Origin: Nematostella vectensis
Lineage: Eukaryota > Cnidaria > Anthozoa > Actiniaria > Edwardsiidae
Direction of reading: 5' to 3'
NCBI RefSeq assembly: GCF_932526225.1
Contig: NC_064042.1
Coordinates: 2,835,001 to 2,899,000 of the forward strand
DNA length: 64,000 nucleotides
This document shows positions 1-21,524 of this stretch, piece by piece; within the stretch, counting starts at the first letter, position 1, and each line of letters starts with the position of its first letter. Both the position numbers and the translations under genes were made by a program. Below the pieces are notes generated by a model, which saw only the letters and a program-made list of their open reading frames with translations, was not told where the DNA came from and made no database searches.

Positions 1-84
1 GAAGAATAAACTAATTCTTATATTAATGCTGTGGTTGTGATTTGGTGATAACTTTGATTTATTCTTTGCTTTCCACCATTCCAA

Positions 85-749
85 TGTACCATTCTAATGT
101 GGTAACTCTCTCATATCTCTATCACTTCTGTACCATTCCAATGTGGTAACTCTCTCATATCTCTATCACTTCTGTACCATTCCAATGTGGTAACTCTCTC
201 ATATCCCTATCATTTCTGTACCATTCCAGTGTGACAACTCTCCCTTATCCCTATCATTTCTGTACCATTCCAATGTGGTAACTCTCTCATATCTCTATAA
301 TTTCTGTACCATTCCAATGTGGTAACTCTCTCATATCTCTATCACTTCTATACCATTCCAATGTGGTAACTCTCTCATATCTCTATCATTTCTGTACCAT
401 TCCAATGTGGTAACTCTCTCATATCTCTATCACTTCTATACCATTCCAATGTGGTAACTCTCTCATATCTCTATCATTTCTGTAACGTTCTAATGTGGTA
501 ACTCTCTCATATCACTATCATTCTTGTACCATTCCAGTGCTCTCTCATATCCCTATCATTTCTCTACCATTCCAGTGTGACAACTCTCTCATATCCCTAT
601 CATTTCTCTACCATTCCAATGTGGTAACTCTCTCATATCGCTATCATCTCTGTACCATTCCCATGTGGTAACTCTCTCATATCACTATTATCTCTGTACC
701 ATTCCAGTGAGACAACTCTCTTATCCCTATCATTTCTGTACCATTCCAG
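85..749 (+). repeat. 44-bp tandem array ending on an RPB1 splice acceptor
   Basis: About 15 copies of a 44-bp unit fill the end of the RPB1 intron. Most units carry ccattccaatgtggtaactc. The copies at 221-240 and 568-587 read ccattccagtgtgacaactc, identical over 20 bases to the true intron-exon junction at 741-760, and the copy at about 699 differs by one base. The array therefore includes the authentic 3' splice site as its last member. The first 84 bases of the window are also intron and show nothing further. The period is not a multiple of three, so use of a decoy acceptor would shift the frame. Confidence 0.9.
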
Positions 750-9677
<8,928 letters not shown>

Positions 9678-9679
9678 AA

Positions 9680-9865
9680 TAGGGTGACGTTGCCCTACAA
9701 TCTTGAGTAAATAGGGGTGACAACACCTACAACACTCTGAGTAAATAGGGTTGACAACACCCTACAACAATCTTGAGTAAATAGGGGTGACATCACCCTA
9801 CAACACTTTAGTTAGTAGGAGTGACGTCACATAAAACACTCTTGAGTAAATACTCCAAAGTGAGT
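9680..9865 (+). repeat. ~35-bp tandem repeats just after the RPB1 stop
   Basis: Four to five degenerate units of the form gagtaaataggggtgacaac follow the stop codon directly. The last unit (about 9843-9865) ends in tactccaaagtgagtagg, which copies the end of the coding sequence (cactccaaagtaaaatagg). The array thus contains a duplicate of the CDS-UTR boundary. Confidence 0.7.
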
Positions 9866-10946
9866 AGGATTGAGGTAATGTGTGGTTATACAGAATAAGA
9901 AAAATCTCAAATCTCAAGCATTTGGCAAAGGACAAGCGTATATCACATGTTGATATACTACAAATGCAAAACTGAAAAAAAAGACATTATTGGCAGCTAC
10001 GGCTTCGAATATCATGCCGGTTTGGTCACCGGTGTATATAAAATATGTGTAATAGTGGACACGATGCCACTTAGAATTCTTGTTTCAAGCGAGTGTATGA
10101 TGGTTCGCGTGGAGCTATTTGATGTTTCAGTGTAACTTGGAATGTAACTTAAAAGTCATCAACACAAAAAAAAATGTTAGCATTAGATTTGCCCATTAAA
10201 TTAAGGTTAGATGCATTATGTATTCTCGATATCAATATAACGACGCAATTGGAATTTAACTTTTTTAAGGTGATTTTTTGTTTGTAGCATTTAATATTGA
10301 TTTATTTTAGCGTTGTTATGTTGACATTGAATACACTGCTAGTTACGGACTATAGACTGCGCCCTTGTGTGCCAGCCTTTCCTAATATAAGTGCATTTAA
10401 TTCCTGTTGTTTAGCCGTTAATTCTGTCAGACATGCAAATGAATGCAATGAACAGTGCAAAATAAATGTGAGCTACACGCACATACCCCGCCCTTAAAAG
10501 AACACTAGAAAAAATATTATTTGAATATTTATTTGTTCTTGTTTTGTAGTACTGTGCCATTCACAGTTAACTGTTTTGCGCATTTATTGAAACAGCTCGA
10601 ACGCATATTGCTAGGAATTTAAGATAACTTTAATATCTTAGTGGTTAACAAGCGAGAATAGATACAGACATAGTTGTGAGGTAAAGTAGCTCGCTTATTT
10701 GTAGAATTAACAGTCGATTGACTGCTGTGCTTGTATTATTTTTTGTGAAAGATTGTAAAAATTTATTGATTAAGAAATAAATATCGTTTGTACATAGCTC
10801 CTTGCTATAGTTTGTGAAAATTCACTATCACGGGCTATTAACCCAACGACACCTTTACCGCCAAAAACCGAGTACTCACAAGCTTGAAATTTCAAAATGC
10901 TTTCCATGATAAATCCGTTGAGGATGCAGACATTTAAGCTTAGTGA

Positions 10947-11272
10947 GCCACGTATTCCTACCTCGACTGGTTGTATTTGCCCTGTTTTGGTTCTTCCAGT
11001 TGGCTCTCCCTCACGCTTTACGGCCTTTCAAACGACGCACTGTGTTACCACCGCCTGGTCAATGAGTAACTCCACCCCAGCGGCGCGTGTTTTCCTTCCC
11101 CCACTAAAAATATATTTTAGATGAAAACTATAATTTATACATAAGGATGAAAAAAAAAATAAGTTGGCGGTCGACTTACTCATTTACAAGGCGGCGGCGG
11201 TTACATAGCGGGGTTTAGAGGGCGTAGGGAGAGAGTAAGGCAAATACAACCAGTTGAGTGAGAAATACGTGG
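10947..11272. repeat. Imperfect long inverted repeat
   Basis: The left arm (about 10947-11083) and right arm (about 11165-11272) are imperfect reverse complements. Examples are ccacgtattcctacctcgac against the complement of tgagtgagaaatacgtgg, ctggttgtatttgcc against ggcaaatacaaccag, and aatgagtaa against ttactcatt. The structure looks like an eroded fold-back or miniature transposable element. No coding potential is visible and no target duplication is clear. Confidence 0.6.
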
Positions 11273-11310
11273 TTTTAATCAACACTTTATTCAAATCTTA
11301 CATATTTCCT

Positions 11311-11402
11311 AGAGGCCTACCTAGAGGTAGCCTCCTTTGCAGGCGTTTTTAGGCATGTTGCTCGCTTCCCCTAAAAACGTCTACGACTGGAGGGAGGCTA
11401 GG
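11311..11402. repeat. Short fold-back repeat
   Basis: The left arm tagcctcctttgcaggcg plus tttttagg pairs imperfectly with the right arm cctaaaaacgtctacgac plus tggagggaggcta. It may be a degraded inverted-repeat element. Confidence 0.5.
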
Positions 11403-12258
11403 GGCCCGTGTACAGACTATTTGATACTCGATTGAGGGGGGGTGGGGGGGGGGGGTAATGCGTATTGTCAAAAGGGACGGGGGACATGGATATAAGAGCT
11501 CCCTGATGCACACAACTCCGAAGTTAATATCGGTAGTTCCACTGTATTTACACGTATTTTGTGATTTGGATTATGGAAGCAGTAGCCTCTCAAACAAAGA
11601 AGTTGGTTTATTATTCAAATAGCGCACAAATCATATGATTAAAAGGGATGATTAATTAATTAACAACCAAAGAAAAACACATGCCAGTCAAAATGACCTG
11701 ATATTGCGGCGCTTGTATACGTGAAATTTTGACATTGTCTTTGTAGTTCCTAACCCAATCAGATCACAGGGAACCGATCACGTTAGGGTTAAAAAACCGG
11801 TCAAACAAGTTTTCGATTTATGTTTTTCCCGCACGAAAAAACATATGCCGAAAGTGAAATTGAACAAAACTTCAAAACCCCGCTAATTCTTCCGTTGTTA
11901 CTAGAAATTACCATGTGTGTGGCGTAAACAAGCAGCCTAAAGTCACATGAACCATGCATGAATGATTCTTTTCAGCCGGGTCTGTCCTTGCAAACGATAT
12001 CCCTATTGTTTGACACCACAAAGGGTTTTCACTTACATGGCTTTGACAGATCATGCCACATTTAGCCAATCAGAAGCGCTCATGCTCTCAGGATATCCAT
12101 GACGTAACATCAGAAATAATTTGTAACATCAGGAAAAATTTTCCTAGCCGCTTGCGCTCGCCGACCGCTCGCGTGACAGTATTAACACTTCGGCATATTC
12201 CCTTGTGCCTGCTTTAACACCATTAATATACCCAAAAGACCTCACGAAAGCTAAAAAG

Positions 12259-15200
12259 ATGACGAAACAAAATCGGAAGGAGAATAAGTCGGACAAGATA
12301 GACTTTTTAGAGCAGGACCCGTTACCCGAGGGTGGCTGGGGATGGCTTGTTTGTCTTGCAGGATTTATAGCACAGTTCACAATACTTGGAATACAGAACA
12401 ACACCGGAATTCTATACACTACTTTGCTTACAGAATTTAAGGGAAATAAGGGTGACACAGGTAAGCAAGTCTTGTTTTTATAACCTTTATATTATTAAGA
12501 TTTTCTCGAGTTTTAATTTCGTGGGGCTGTTAAAAGTTGCCTAAGAGCGTTGCGCGAGTTTTACATCGGGTCGGATTACTCCGGGATATCACTTTATCCC
12601 TTGATCTCCTCTTACAGATTTTTAGAGCGACGTTCTTCGGCGTTTTTCTTGTATTCTTATGTGTAAAATTTTCCTAATGTCCTTGCTAGAACTTGACCTA
12701 TTTTTTATGCTGAAGTTTTTGTTTTGGCTCTCATAACTGCCGGTGTACAACAGGTATTTGTACATTGCGGTCGAATGTCGTTTCGCTGCGGTCGGAAAAA
12801 TACTTTAAAGCCTAAAATACTTCGGAGATAATATGTCAAAGTTTTTTCTAACTGTTTTAGCCTTGCTAATTTACGAGTGAATTATTTCTGTCAAGACCCT
12901 TAGCCTATGGACCAGTCTGTTTGTTGGTGTTGACACTTTGCCGAAACATTTCTTCACGATTTTTGCGAACGTTTGGTCTTTGTCATTTATCTCCTCATTT
13001 AAAATCCACAGTTCAGACGATCCAAGGTCATTTTGCTTAAGATTAGGAATCGCAGTGCGCTTAAAATTTTGTCATTTCGGTTTACCAGTTCACAAGTTCC
13101 AGCTTGTCATTGCGGTCCCGGTATAAACATTTACCCGTCAGTCACATCCATACAAGTAAACTAACGACTAGCAAACTTTCGCCGACTACGTGTGCTCAAT
13201 ATTGTAACATTTAAGAGTTTTATTCCCGCAGATTTTTTTTAATAATCGTTATTTTACTTGAACCTAGATGAACTTCGAGTAGACAAGCATCGGAAGGGCC
13301 ATTTTTGTTGAAACATTCGTACGACATTTATTCTCCTTAAGGTTTTCACCATTTAACTGGATATAAGTACAATTCATTGGGTTCTTAAAAAATAATTACT
13401 TAGGAACAGGAATACTAAAGCTACAAAGATAGTACACCAGGGCTGCCTCGTGATTTGCAAAGAAAACTGCAGAGGAAACCCATTTTTCATGCCCCCGCAA
13501 ACGTCAACAAAAGGCGACAGGAAACGGCGCGGTGAAAATCCCGCTGTCAAGAATAGCTTCAAAACTCCCTGATTTTACGTTAACTCGTGCGTTATTATAA
13601 AAGCAATTGGTGATTTTATTTAGTTTATTTTATGAGTTTCCTCGCTTCTTATTTCGCAATAAAAAGCAAGCAAGGCCACACAAAAACAAAAGGTTTTATT
13701 TGCTTTACTTTGCATACGACAATAACACGGCCAACTGACTATCCCTAGTTCTCTTTTGTGCAATTAATAGTGCGCAATTATTGCGCTTTGATCGAAATTC
13801 GTTTATCTTCATTTAAGCTTTTTCTAATATGAGTATAAATATCTTCCTTCCTATCACATTGCAAACCTCTCAAGATCTCTCTACTTTCAATTTAATAACT
13901 CTTAGGGTTAGTGTCTCGCGTTTCAGTTTTTTTTTCGAGGAAAATAGATTAGCCTTGACCGATTTGTCTTTTCGTGTCCTGCATATATGATACGTTTACC
14001 CTTCTCACAGTTTGAACCGGGGGTGTGTGTGCCCGGAAGCAACTTCTTTTGCGTAGGATAAAAGACAATACACCGACCCGTTCACGTATTTGGTCGAAGT
14101 CGTGAAGTAAAGAAATGTTCTCTAAATATAACACATTATAATCCAGACTAAAAAATAAGATATTGGACAAGGTCACACTTTACACAAGTATCGTAATATT
14201 CCTTGAAAGGATTTTAAATGTCCCAGCGTTCTTTTTGATTGCATGTGGTGATAAAGGAATAGTATGTATGAAGTGAAGAATATGAAAACATATGAGGGTT
14301 GTTTGCCAATCTTGTCGTTAAGTCGGAAGACGTGTATTTATGTCGAAATAAGAAGACGAAATAACAACATGCGTTGTGCAATTTAAACGCTTTGCTTTGG
14401 GGATTATGACGGCTAATCGGAAATCTTATCCCGGGGAGGTCACCTATTTGGCCCTTGTCTAAATAGTGTCCTGCTCCGTCTGGGGTGTTTTAAGAAATAG
14501 GATACAGATTTATGAGAGCTTTTAGACTCCTAGCTGATATAATACTTGACTCAATTAGTATTCAATATTATCCTTGATTCTCCTGGCGGTCATCTCGGCC
14601 ACAAATTGAAAAGCACACACACACACCACCTATATGAAGGTAGATGAATAAGCTTTTGACGTTACTTCTTCGATTTGAAATTTCCTATTTTCTAGGAAAC
14701 GTCCTGTGAGTTGACTAGACCGCTAGCTGGCTCTCCAATGGGTTTTCGGAAATTCCTGTTTTCGGGGTTTCGGGATTCCTGTGGCGAACAAATAGCTTTC
14801 GTTTTTTCGCGTCACAGGTATTCTGAACCCCAAAAACGAACTTTCCCCGAAAAATACACAGAAAAATGCTACGTTTATACCAGTTACTAAAATTCGTGGG
14901 ACGTTTGAGATTCGCCAGTGTACCGCGTTAGGGGGTAGCACAAATGTTTGATCTCAAGCTGACAAGTTACACCCATGGGGCCTTGTGAGGCATACAGTGT
15001 TTGGCGAGTGCACCTCCCCCCGGGTATCCTGCGCCGATTTCAATTGGTTTGTTGGTTTTTCCCCGGGTTCTCCGATTTTGACTCTTTCTCCACGTTGTAT
15101 CTGTGTTCACTCGGTTCTTCTGCGTGTAGCAATAGAGTCCGCTGCAATACTATTGCTGCTCCTCAGCTTTGCATGGTTTGGATAGAGTTAATCCGATTTC

Positions 15201-18056
15201 CCGTTTCCTTCATGCAGCATGGGTACTCTCCATTGGCCTCGGTATGATGTTCCTGTTCTGTCCAATCACGTCAGCCTTGTGCGAGCGCGTTGGATGCCGG
15301 GTGGTCGCGGTGGTCGGTGGTTTGCTAGGGGTTCTGGGATTCCTGTTGTCGTCCTTCGTCAAAGATCTGTACATTTTATACGTTACGTTCGGCGTTCTCT
15401 GGGGGATAGGGTCGAGCATGTGTTACCTTCCGACGTTGCGGGCGCTACCCTATTGGTTTAGAAGGTAAGATTTCCTGAAACGAAGATAATTAAGGGACCT
15501 TCCCAAACTCCAAACGGTACATTCCTTTAGGGAAGCGTGGCAAGCAATCTAAGACATGTGCACTTTCAATTAACGCAGTGGCTATATGCACGACGGTCGG
15601 GAAAGGTGTTATGAATGATTCAAATAACCTGTTTAAAATGGCATTTTTGATAGTTTTCTGTGCCTTCTTGAAATAAAATACCGCCCTTGTTTAAAAGGGA
15701 GGACACTATATATCGTAAGAAGAAATAGTATAGTGGCCTAGTGCGCTCCGACATTGCTACTAATGTATAGACAGACCACACTCACATAGCACAGAGTATA
15801 TAATTATTTTATATTGATCAAATACGATCAAATGGCTATATAGCTTATAACAAAACTACGCTTTAGCCTCTTTAAAACCTGCATCAATATCTCCTGCTTC
15901 AAAGATTTGGTGACATTTCAAATAGGCAAATTAGGAGGACTCTTGTCTCTGTTTTGTCATTTACATCGCAACCACACACCTGTGCTTATAACCGCTTTTT
16001 TTCTGAATCGCAGGCGCATCAGTCTCACTAACGGGATCGTAACCGCGGGAAGCGGGTTCGGGACCATCGCCATGGGGCCTCTGATGCAACTCACAGTTAC
16101 GTACCTCGGATGGGCCCATACAACAAGGATCCTAGCCGGGGTCCTTTTACTATGTGCCATCTCGGCCCTGCTCTATCGCGTCCCTCCAAAGAGCCCTATC
16201 GAGATGAAGATGGCGGAAGAGAAAAGGCACGAGAAGAGACCGTTTTTTGATTTTGCGGTTTTGAAGAACAAGGCGTTCCTCGTCTGGTCTGTCTCGCTTG
16301 GAATCTTTATGATGGGGTATTTCGTGCCATTTGTTCATTTGGTGAGTTGTTGATAATAAACGTGAATTTGCATTTTAATTGACTATACACGTATCGCGCA
16401 TGCGTTCAGTTGACGTGTTTAATTAAAACCTTGCTGTACACATGCTTTGAGATAATCTAGGCATCTAAACCGCAAGCCTACGTGTAGCCGCTGACTCGCG
16501 AGTCAGCGGCTACAAGTAGGCTACTAACCCGCGTAGGACTAAAAGGCTAAGAATTAAGTCAGTTAGTCGTGTTTATCAACAGAGAGCTATTTTATCAGCT
16601 AGATTAACTACGTTTTTTGTTTCCAGCCCGCGTACGCATTGGAGTGTGGAATTCCCATTTCCAAGTCCTCGACCCTCGTCGGAATGATGTCCATCGGATC
16701 GACATTCGGTCGGCTCTTCTTCGGCAAAGTTTGCGACCACCCGAAGGTTAATCGACTATACATATTCCAGATGGCGTTCTTAATCATCGGTATTGCACAT
16801 ACGTTGAGTACGCTGACCACTAGTTACGTGGGCTTCGTCCTGTACATGATCGTGTTCGGCATCTTTGACGGCTGTTTCGTGGTACTGTTGGGGGTCCTGT
16901 GTGCGGATATTGTAGGATTGGACAAGGTCGCCGAGGGAATGGGTGTGCAATTCTTCTTCATGGCGATCACGTGCACTGCTGGGCCCCCTCTAGCTGGTAA
17001 GATGTGTTTCTCTTTAATCTCTCGCTTTTTTTATTGCATGAAATTTCCGAGACGTTAACATCTTACGGTTTTGAGAGGCTCAAGTTTTGCTACTCCTTTT
17101 TTACGGAAGCCATCTTTTTTACCCGAAATTGATATATGTTCCAATATTTTCTCGACTCGTCGACTCCCTCTCGACTAGTTACGACTCCCTCTCGACTAGT
17201 TACGACTCTCTCTCGACTAGTTACGACTCCCTCTCGACTAGTTACGACTCCCTCTCGACTAGTTACGACTCCCTCTCGACTAGTTACGACTCCCTCTCGA
17301 CTAGTTACGACTCTCTCTCGACTAGTTACGACTCCCTCTCGACTAGTTACGACTCCCTCTCGACTAGTTACGACTCCCTCTCGACTAGTTACGACTCCCT
17401 CTCGACTAGTTACGACTCCCTCTCGACTAGTTACGACTCTCTCTCGACTAGTTACGACTCTCTCTCGACTAGTTACGACTCTCTCTGGACTCCCCAACGA
17501 ACGCTATCGACATATCCTTTTCTGTTGTAGAATCTTCCTTGATCTTCCCGTTTCTTCCCGTTTTAAATTACTTCCTCGTCTTACCTTCTGACCCGTTCTT
17601 TCAATAGGTGTCATCTACGACCTTTCCAGTTCCTACCAGATCGCCTTTTACGCAGCCGGCGCATGCGCAACACTCTCCTGCTGCCTGCTTTTCCTCGTCC
17701 CAGTCCTCATGCCCTTGGATGTGGTAGACTCGCACGAGGCTGTTGAAGTGCGCATGCGCTCCGGAAGTGACGAAAGCAATGAGACCATGATGGACAGTTT
17801 ACGATCGCCAACGATACGTGATAAAAGTTTAGAGTGCAAAAGAGCTCTAATGGACGATACCGGACACGTGTTGCTGAGATCTGGGGCCCAGCGACCTGTT
17901 GCCAATAGCAACCGGGACTCGTATATCGACCGGTATTTTGATATCCCGAAACGAGCGAGCTGCGCGAGTTTGCTCGGGCCAGGAGGGCCCTATGGAATGG
18001 CGGTTAGCCATAACTCAGAAATGTTAGTGGTCGTAGAACGCATGACACAAGTCTGA
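12259..18056 (+). CDS. SLC16-family monocarboxylate transporter, MCT8/MCT10-like
   Basis: This encodes a plasma-membrane major-facilitator transporter of the monocarboxylate-porter family. Exons are 12259-12460, 15218-15464, 16014-16341, 16627-16996 and 17608-18056. The phases join to 531 residues plus stop. The family signature before TM1 reads PEGGWGWLV (residues 23-31). It is followed by GIQNNTGILY and, across the first junction, GDTAWVLSIGLGM, a pattern closest to the MCT8/MCT10 (thyroid hormone/aromatic amino acid) branch. Exon 3 holds a charged cytoplasmic loop between the two six-helix halves (KMAEEKRHEKRPFFDF). Exon 4 holds the second half (PAYALECGIPISKSS). The C-terminal tail of about 130 residues is hydrophilic. 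The ATG at 12259 is the first in-frame ATG; the upstream in-frame codon at 12205 is GTG. The substrate cannot be read from sequence. Confidence 0.9.
16475..16522. repeat. 48-bp near-perfect palindrome in SLC16 intron 3
   Basis: The two 24-bp arms meet between 16498 and 16499 with no spacer. The inner 30 bases, gtagccgctgactcg and its exact complement, are perfect, and the outer arms have one mismatch. The segment could extrude as a cruciform or form an RNA hairpin in the pre-mRNA. No target duplication is visible. Confidence 0.85.
17161..17488 (+). repeat. 21-bp minisatellite in SLC16 intron 4
   Basis: About 15 copies of tcgactagttacgactccctc, with variants in ccctc/tctc, lie between the exons ending at 16996 and starting at 17608. 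Because 21 is a multiple of three, several frames on both strands stay open and give repetitive peptides. These are a by-product of the array and are not called as genes. Confidence 0.92.
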
Positions 18057-19597
18057 ATACCGCGGACAGAACTAAAGTGACAGTGGTGGTATTGACAACG
18101 AGTAGGACAATTTTATAGATCCAAAATAGGACGGGGACGCAAAGAACGACTATCAAAATCATGCCGAAATCGAAAAAAACAAAACAACATAAAACCATGA
18201 ACGATAAAGATGTAAGGAAGACCAAGAAACAAAGATACCACGATTCCTAGGACCTTTTTCAAGCAAAAGGAGTAAAACATTGGTAGAAATATTATAAACA
18301 TACACCATGCCATTTCTAATAAGCAGACTAGACACTGTTCCAACCAGGAAAGACACACAGTTTTGGTGTTACTCTAGATTTACCTGTGCCCTCGAGCCAA
18401 CCCACAGAAACTCGGACGAGGGTAAATAGGTAGAGAAGCATGATTGGAGACCAAGCGTGCTATGCGGTCGCCCATGCACTCGGTCGGTTCGAATCCGTGA
18501 GTGTATTTTAAAAATTTGACCTGATTAAGGCGGGCGTGAGCCAAGTGACCTTTCCCGTGTGTTGTTGTTAAATTTTGTCGTAAGCGTTTACTAGGTGTTT
18601 CAACGTATAAATTAGCCATGTTTTAGGTTCGGTTGGTTTGCGGCCGTTTAATCGGTAACGAGCAGCAAAAATGACATCGCTATAATCTCTGCACTAAAAT
18701 CACCGAGATAACTTTTGCAAGCAGAACAATTTAGGTGCCATTTATATAACTTACGTTCATTTATTCATACGTTATTCGATTGTTCTTTTATGGTGTTGTT
18801 TTCACGGAGGGATTTGATGAGGGGCTATGTTTTGTGGACGATAAATATTTATAGGAAAGATAAGAATTTAACTATATACCAGGTATCTTAAATTGCTGAT
18901 TTCGTAATATGCAGTAAACGTTGAAACAAATGGAATCATCTTTACAATCACAAATGAAAATTATGGAACGTTCGGGGCATCTGTTAGGCCAAACAGTGCC
19001 AAAAAAGTGATAGAGTACATATATGCCAACTTTTGTCTGGCAGAGTTTTTAAATTATTGGAAAAAATAAAGTTTAGATTCGTATTTATTACTGGTGTAAA
19101 TGGTGTATCTTTAATACTTAAACCGTATCTGTCAGCCGCCATTTTGTCCATCAGCTGATTTGGGAAAGCTATTAGAGTTTTTTTTTTTTTAATCGAGCTG
19201 GTAAATAGCGGATAAAACTTTGTTTTAAGGTGGTTATTTTGAAAATTGGTAAAATAATTTGTCTTTTAATTTTGAGTGAAATCAATAACAAAGGTGGAGG
19301 AAAGGGCTCTCTTCTAAGATTGCTTGGTCTACCTTTCCCTAGGCTCTTTCTCGAGCAACCTCATCCCCAGGGTCTTCTGGGTAATTTTCATTATGGCTTC
19401 TAGCTGAGGTGACTGGTACATGAAAACCGATAAAGGCATTTTCCGACAGATTAGTGAAATGAGACCAGTGAAATGAGGCATGGAATCTGACAAGGAACAG
19501 TCATTATTATCGATCTCATTGCCAAATTTGAGTGTGTAACGCCACTCATGTCAGTGTATCCCTACAGATTTCCACATGTTAATTATCGGATTACCAC

Positions 19598-19795
19598 CAC
19601 AGGCAGCCCAAGGCTACTGTTATTGGTTTATAAAGGAATGTATGGGGAAATTTATAGGCTAGAAAACAATTTACCTATAAAAAAATAAAACTATAGACCT
19701 TTTTATATTGTGTTTGAGTTTTCCTTTATTTCAATTTTGCCAATAGAATGTCAGTAAAGCGAGCCCGCTACGAATTGTGTCTTGCAGTTTATAAA
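19598..19795 (+). repeat. Truncated copy of the 59.5-kb MITE family
   Basis: The segment starts cacaggcagcccaaggctac and continues with tttataaaggaatgtatggg, ataaaact and aattttgccaatagaatgtc. It matches the left arm and middle of the element at 59519-59871 over about 200 bases. The right arm is missing and the copy runs into AT-rich sequence. Confidence 0.8.
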
Positions 19796-19834
19796 AATAT
19801 AATAATATATAAAAAATATATATGTATATACCCT

Positions 19835-20095
19835 AATAACGGACCTAATAACGCCCGGGGCGTTGATTAAATTTCGAAGTTCCGAGGGGGGGAGGCGTTC
19901 ATTAGATAAGAGGCGTTTATTAGAAAGGGGCGTTCTTTAGAAAATAAAAAATATAACAAACTCATTCAAGTGAAGTGGGGTTCTAGTCTCAGCCAAGATC
20001 ACATTAAATTATTAAATTGTAAGCTTAGGGGGGCGTTCATTAGATCAGAGGCGTTCTTTAGATGGGGGGCGTTTATTAGGTCATTTACGGTACTG
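19835..20095 (+). repeat. ggcgttcattaga-type dispersed repeat motifs
   Basis: Variants of ggcgttcattagat occur repeatedly (near 19855, 19887, 19907, 19928, 20032, 20049 and 20067), separated by G-rich runs. I see no inverted ends or open frame. It looks like a degenerate low-copy interspersed repeat. Confidence 0.5.
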
Positions 20096-20390
20096 CTCGA
20101 CACTGACGTAGCCATTGTGCCAAGGGCTTCCTGTGTAACCACCCGTATGTACGTCAAAAAACAGACAGTGATAAAGTGAAAGATGAAGTGAAACAACCCC
20201 GCGTAGGGGTTGGCGCGAGCACCTTATATATACTCGGCCGTCAATAAAGCGATCTTCTCCTATTGAAGAATATCTAATCCTGCACAGACTCGCAAGTAAA
20301 TTCTCCAAGCGCATTGAATATAATCGAGAACAGAAATAAAAAAAAATGATAACGCGGTAAAAAAATGCTGATAAGTAAAAAAAAAAAAAA

Positions 20391-20436
20391 GGTAGAGCAA
20401 GAGAGCATAAGATATCTTATGCTCTCTTGGGTAGAG
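20391..20436. repeat. 32-bp perfect palindrome bracketed by 7-bp direct repeats
   Basis: Positions 20398-20429 form a perfect palindrome with 16-bp arms, caagagagcataagat and its complement. GGTAGAG stands directly on both sides (20391-20397 and 20430-20436). The arrangement imitates a target-site duplication around a minimal inverted-repeat insertion, but it may be coincidental. Confidence 0.75.
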
Positions 20437-21185
20437 CCAATCGCCCGAGGATCGAACCTTCCTCAGATCAGATGAAACAAGAGAAAAAAATAGACCATAC
20501 TTCCAGACATACGCTGAAACACCGTATGGCAGCTAAAGCTTTACGGCTAAGCTGAAGATTTTGGCCCAGCACCGCTATCTAGCAAACTGTACAACACAAA
20601 GGAACCTGAGGTTCTCGCGCATTAATGGGGAGGGGCAATAACCAGGATCCCAGGCCTGTCTTAGTCGGTTACGCCACGCACAGCTCGCTGAGATGTACAG
20701 TGAAAAATATCGGGGTCTTTTCCAGCTCGCGTCTCTTTGGAATTAGTGTGTTGCTATAGAATTATGGTAATTTTCGTCATCAGGCACAGCACGTTGTGAC
20801 CTAGGCATAATATATTGCCGCCTTTAGCATTTTCTTTTGCTTTGTTCTGTCGCGCACGTGCATATTTTCGTGCTTATAAATAAGAAAAGTAAATTGAACT
20901 ACGCTAAAATGTACTCATTATAGACAAAAACCAGACCCAGGGGGTAAACCCAGGGGTGGATCTGCAAAATAATGCTTTACCTTTGGAAAAAAGAAATGGG
21001 TTTGAGAAAATTGAATCTACCTTTGAAAATTCGTGGGCCTGCCGCCACCCGTTTTAAGCACAAACAATATACAATAACACTTGTCTTTTTATTATTTATT
21101 AATTTTGGATTTTTTGGTCGTACAAATGTACGCAGGCTTCTGAATCGTTTTTATTTACATTACAAGGTTCTGGCTTTTGTTTTAA

Positions 21186-21275
21186 ACAGTGCCGTAAGGA
21201 GGGGGCAACGACTTTAAGAATATGGGGAGGCACAGCCACGCCCGTCATCTCATTATTTTAATTTTTTAGCAAATA
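21186..21275. repeat. Dispersed repeat fragment, related to 23865-23965
   Basis: The segment cagtgccgtaaggaggg, later ggaggcacagccacgccc and tcatctcattattttaattt, resembles ggggcacggccatgcccc and tcatttcattataatttttt at about 23865-23925. The latter is followed at 23945-23970 by cccctgctacggccctgtg. These look like fragments of one non-autonomous element family. Confidence 0.45.
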
Positions 21276-21524
21276 ACCGTGTTCTCACGGCCACTGTAAG
21301 CGCTGCCAAATATATACTGTTGTCAACAGAGTTCTTGCGTTGTGGTTGCTCTTTATTTTGGAGAGATTGGATTTCCAAAGAATGAAGCCTACGAACCAAG
21401 CGTTTCTGTGGAGTTTCCTGAGCTGAGAATTTGGTAGCGCATTTCCCGCGCAAAACAAATACGCTCTGGGTCCCCTGTGTCTCATGGTTGCCCATAATGC
21501 TATTCGCTTGTTGTCTCCAAATCC

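Larger units (their letters stand above)
9678..12258. other. RPB1 3' UTR and intergenic stretch before the SLC16 gene
   Basis: AATAAA hexamers occur at 10461-10466 and 10776-10781; either could end the RPB1 mRNA. No open frame here has recognisable protein similarity. The stretch holds two fold-back repeats, annotated separately, and a CCAAT-like motif near 12065 that could belong to the SLC16 promoter. I see no other feature. Confidence 0.6.

Noticed and set aside
17087-17591. Repetitive frames of 135-151 codons on both strands
   Set aside because: They are a by-product of the 21-bp minisatellite in the SLC16 intron.
20430-20475. tRNA-like T-arm on the minus strand (ggttcgatcc)
   Set aside because: The loop is one base too long, and no anticodon or D arm can be placed in register.
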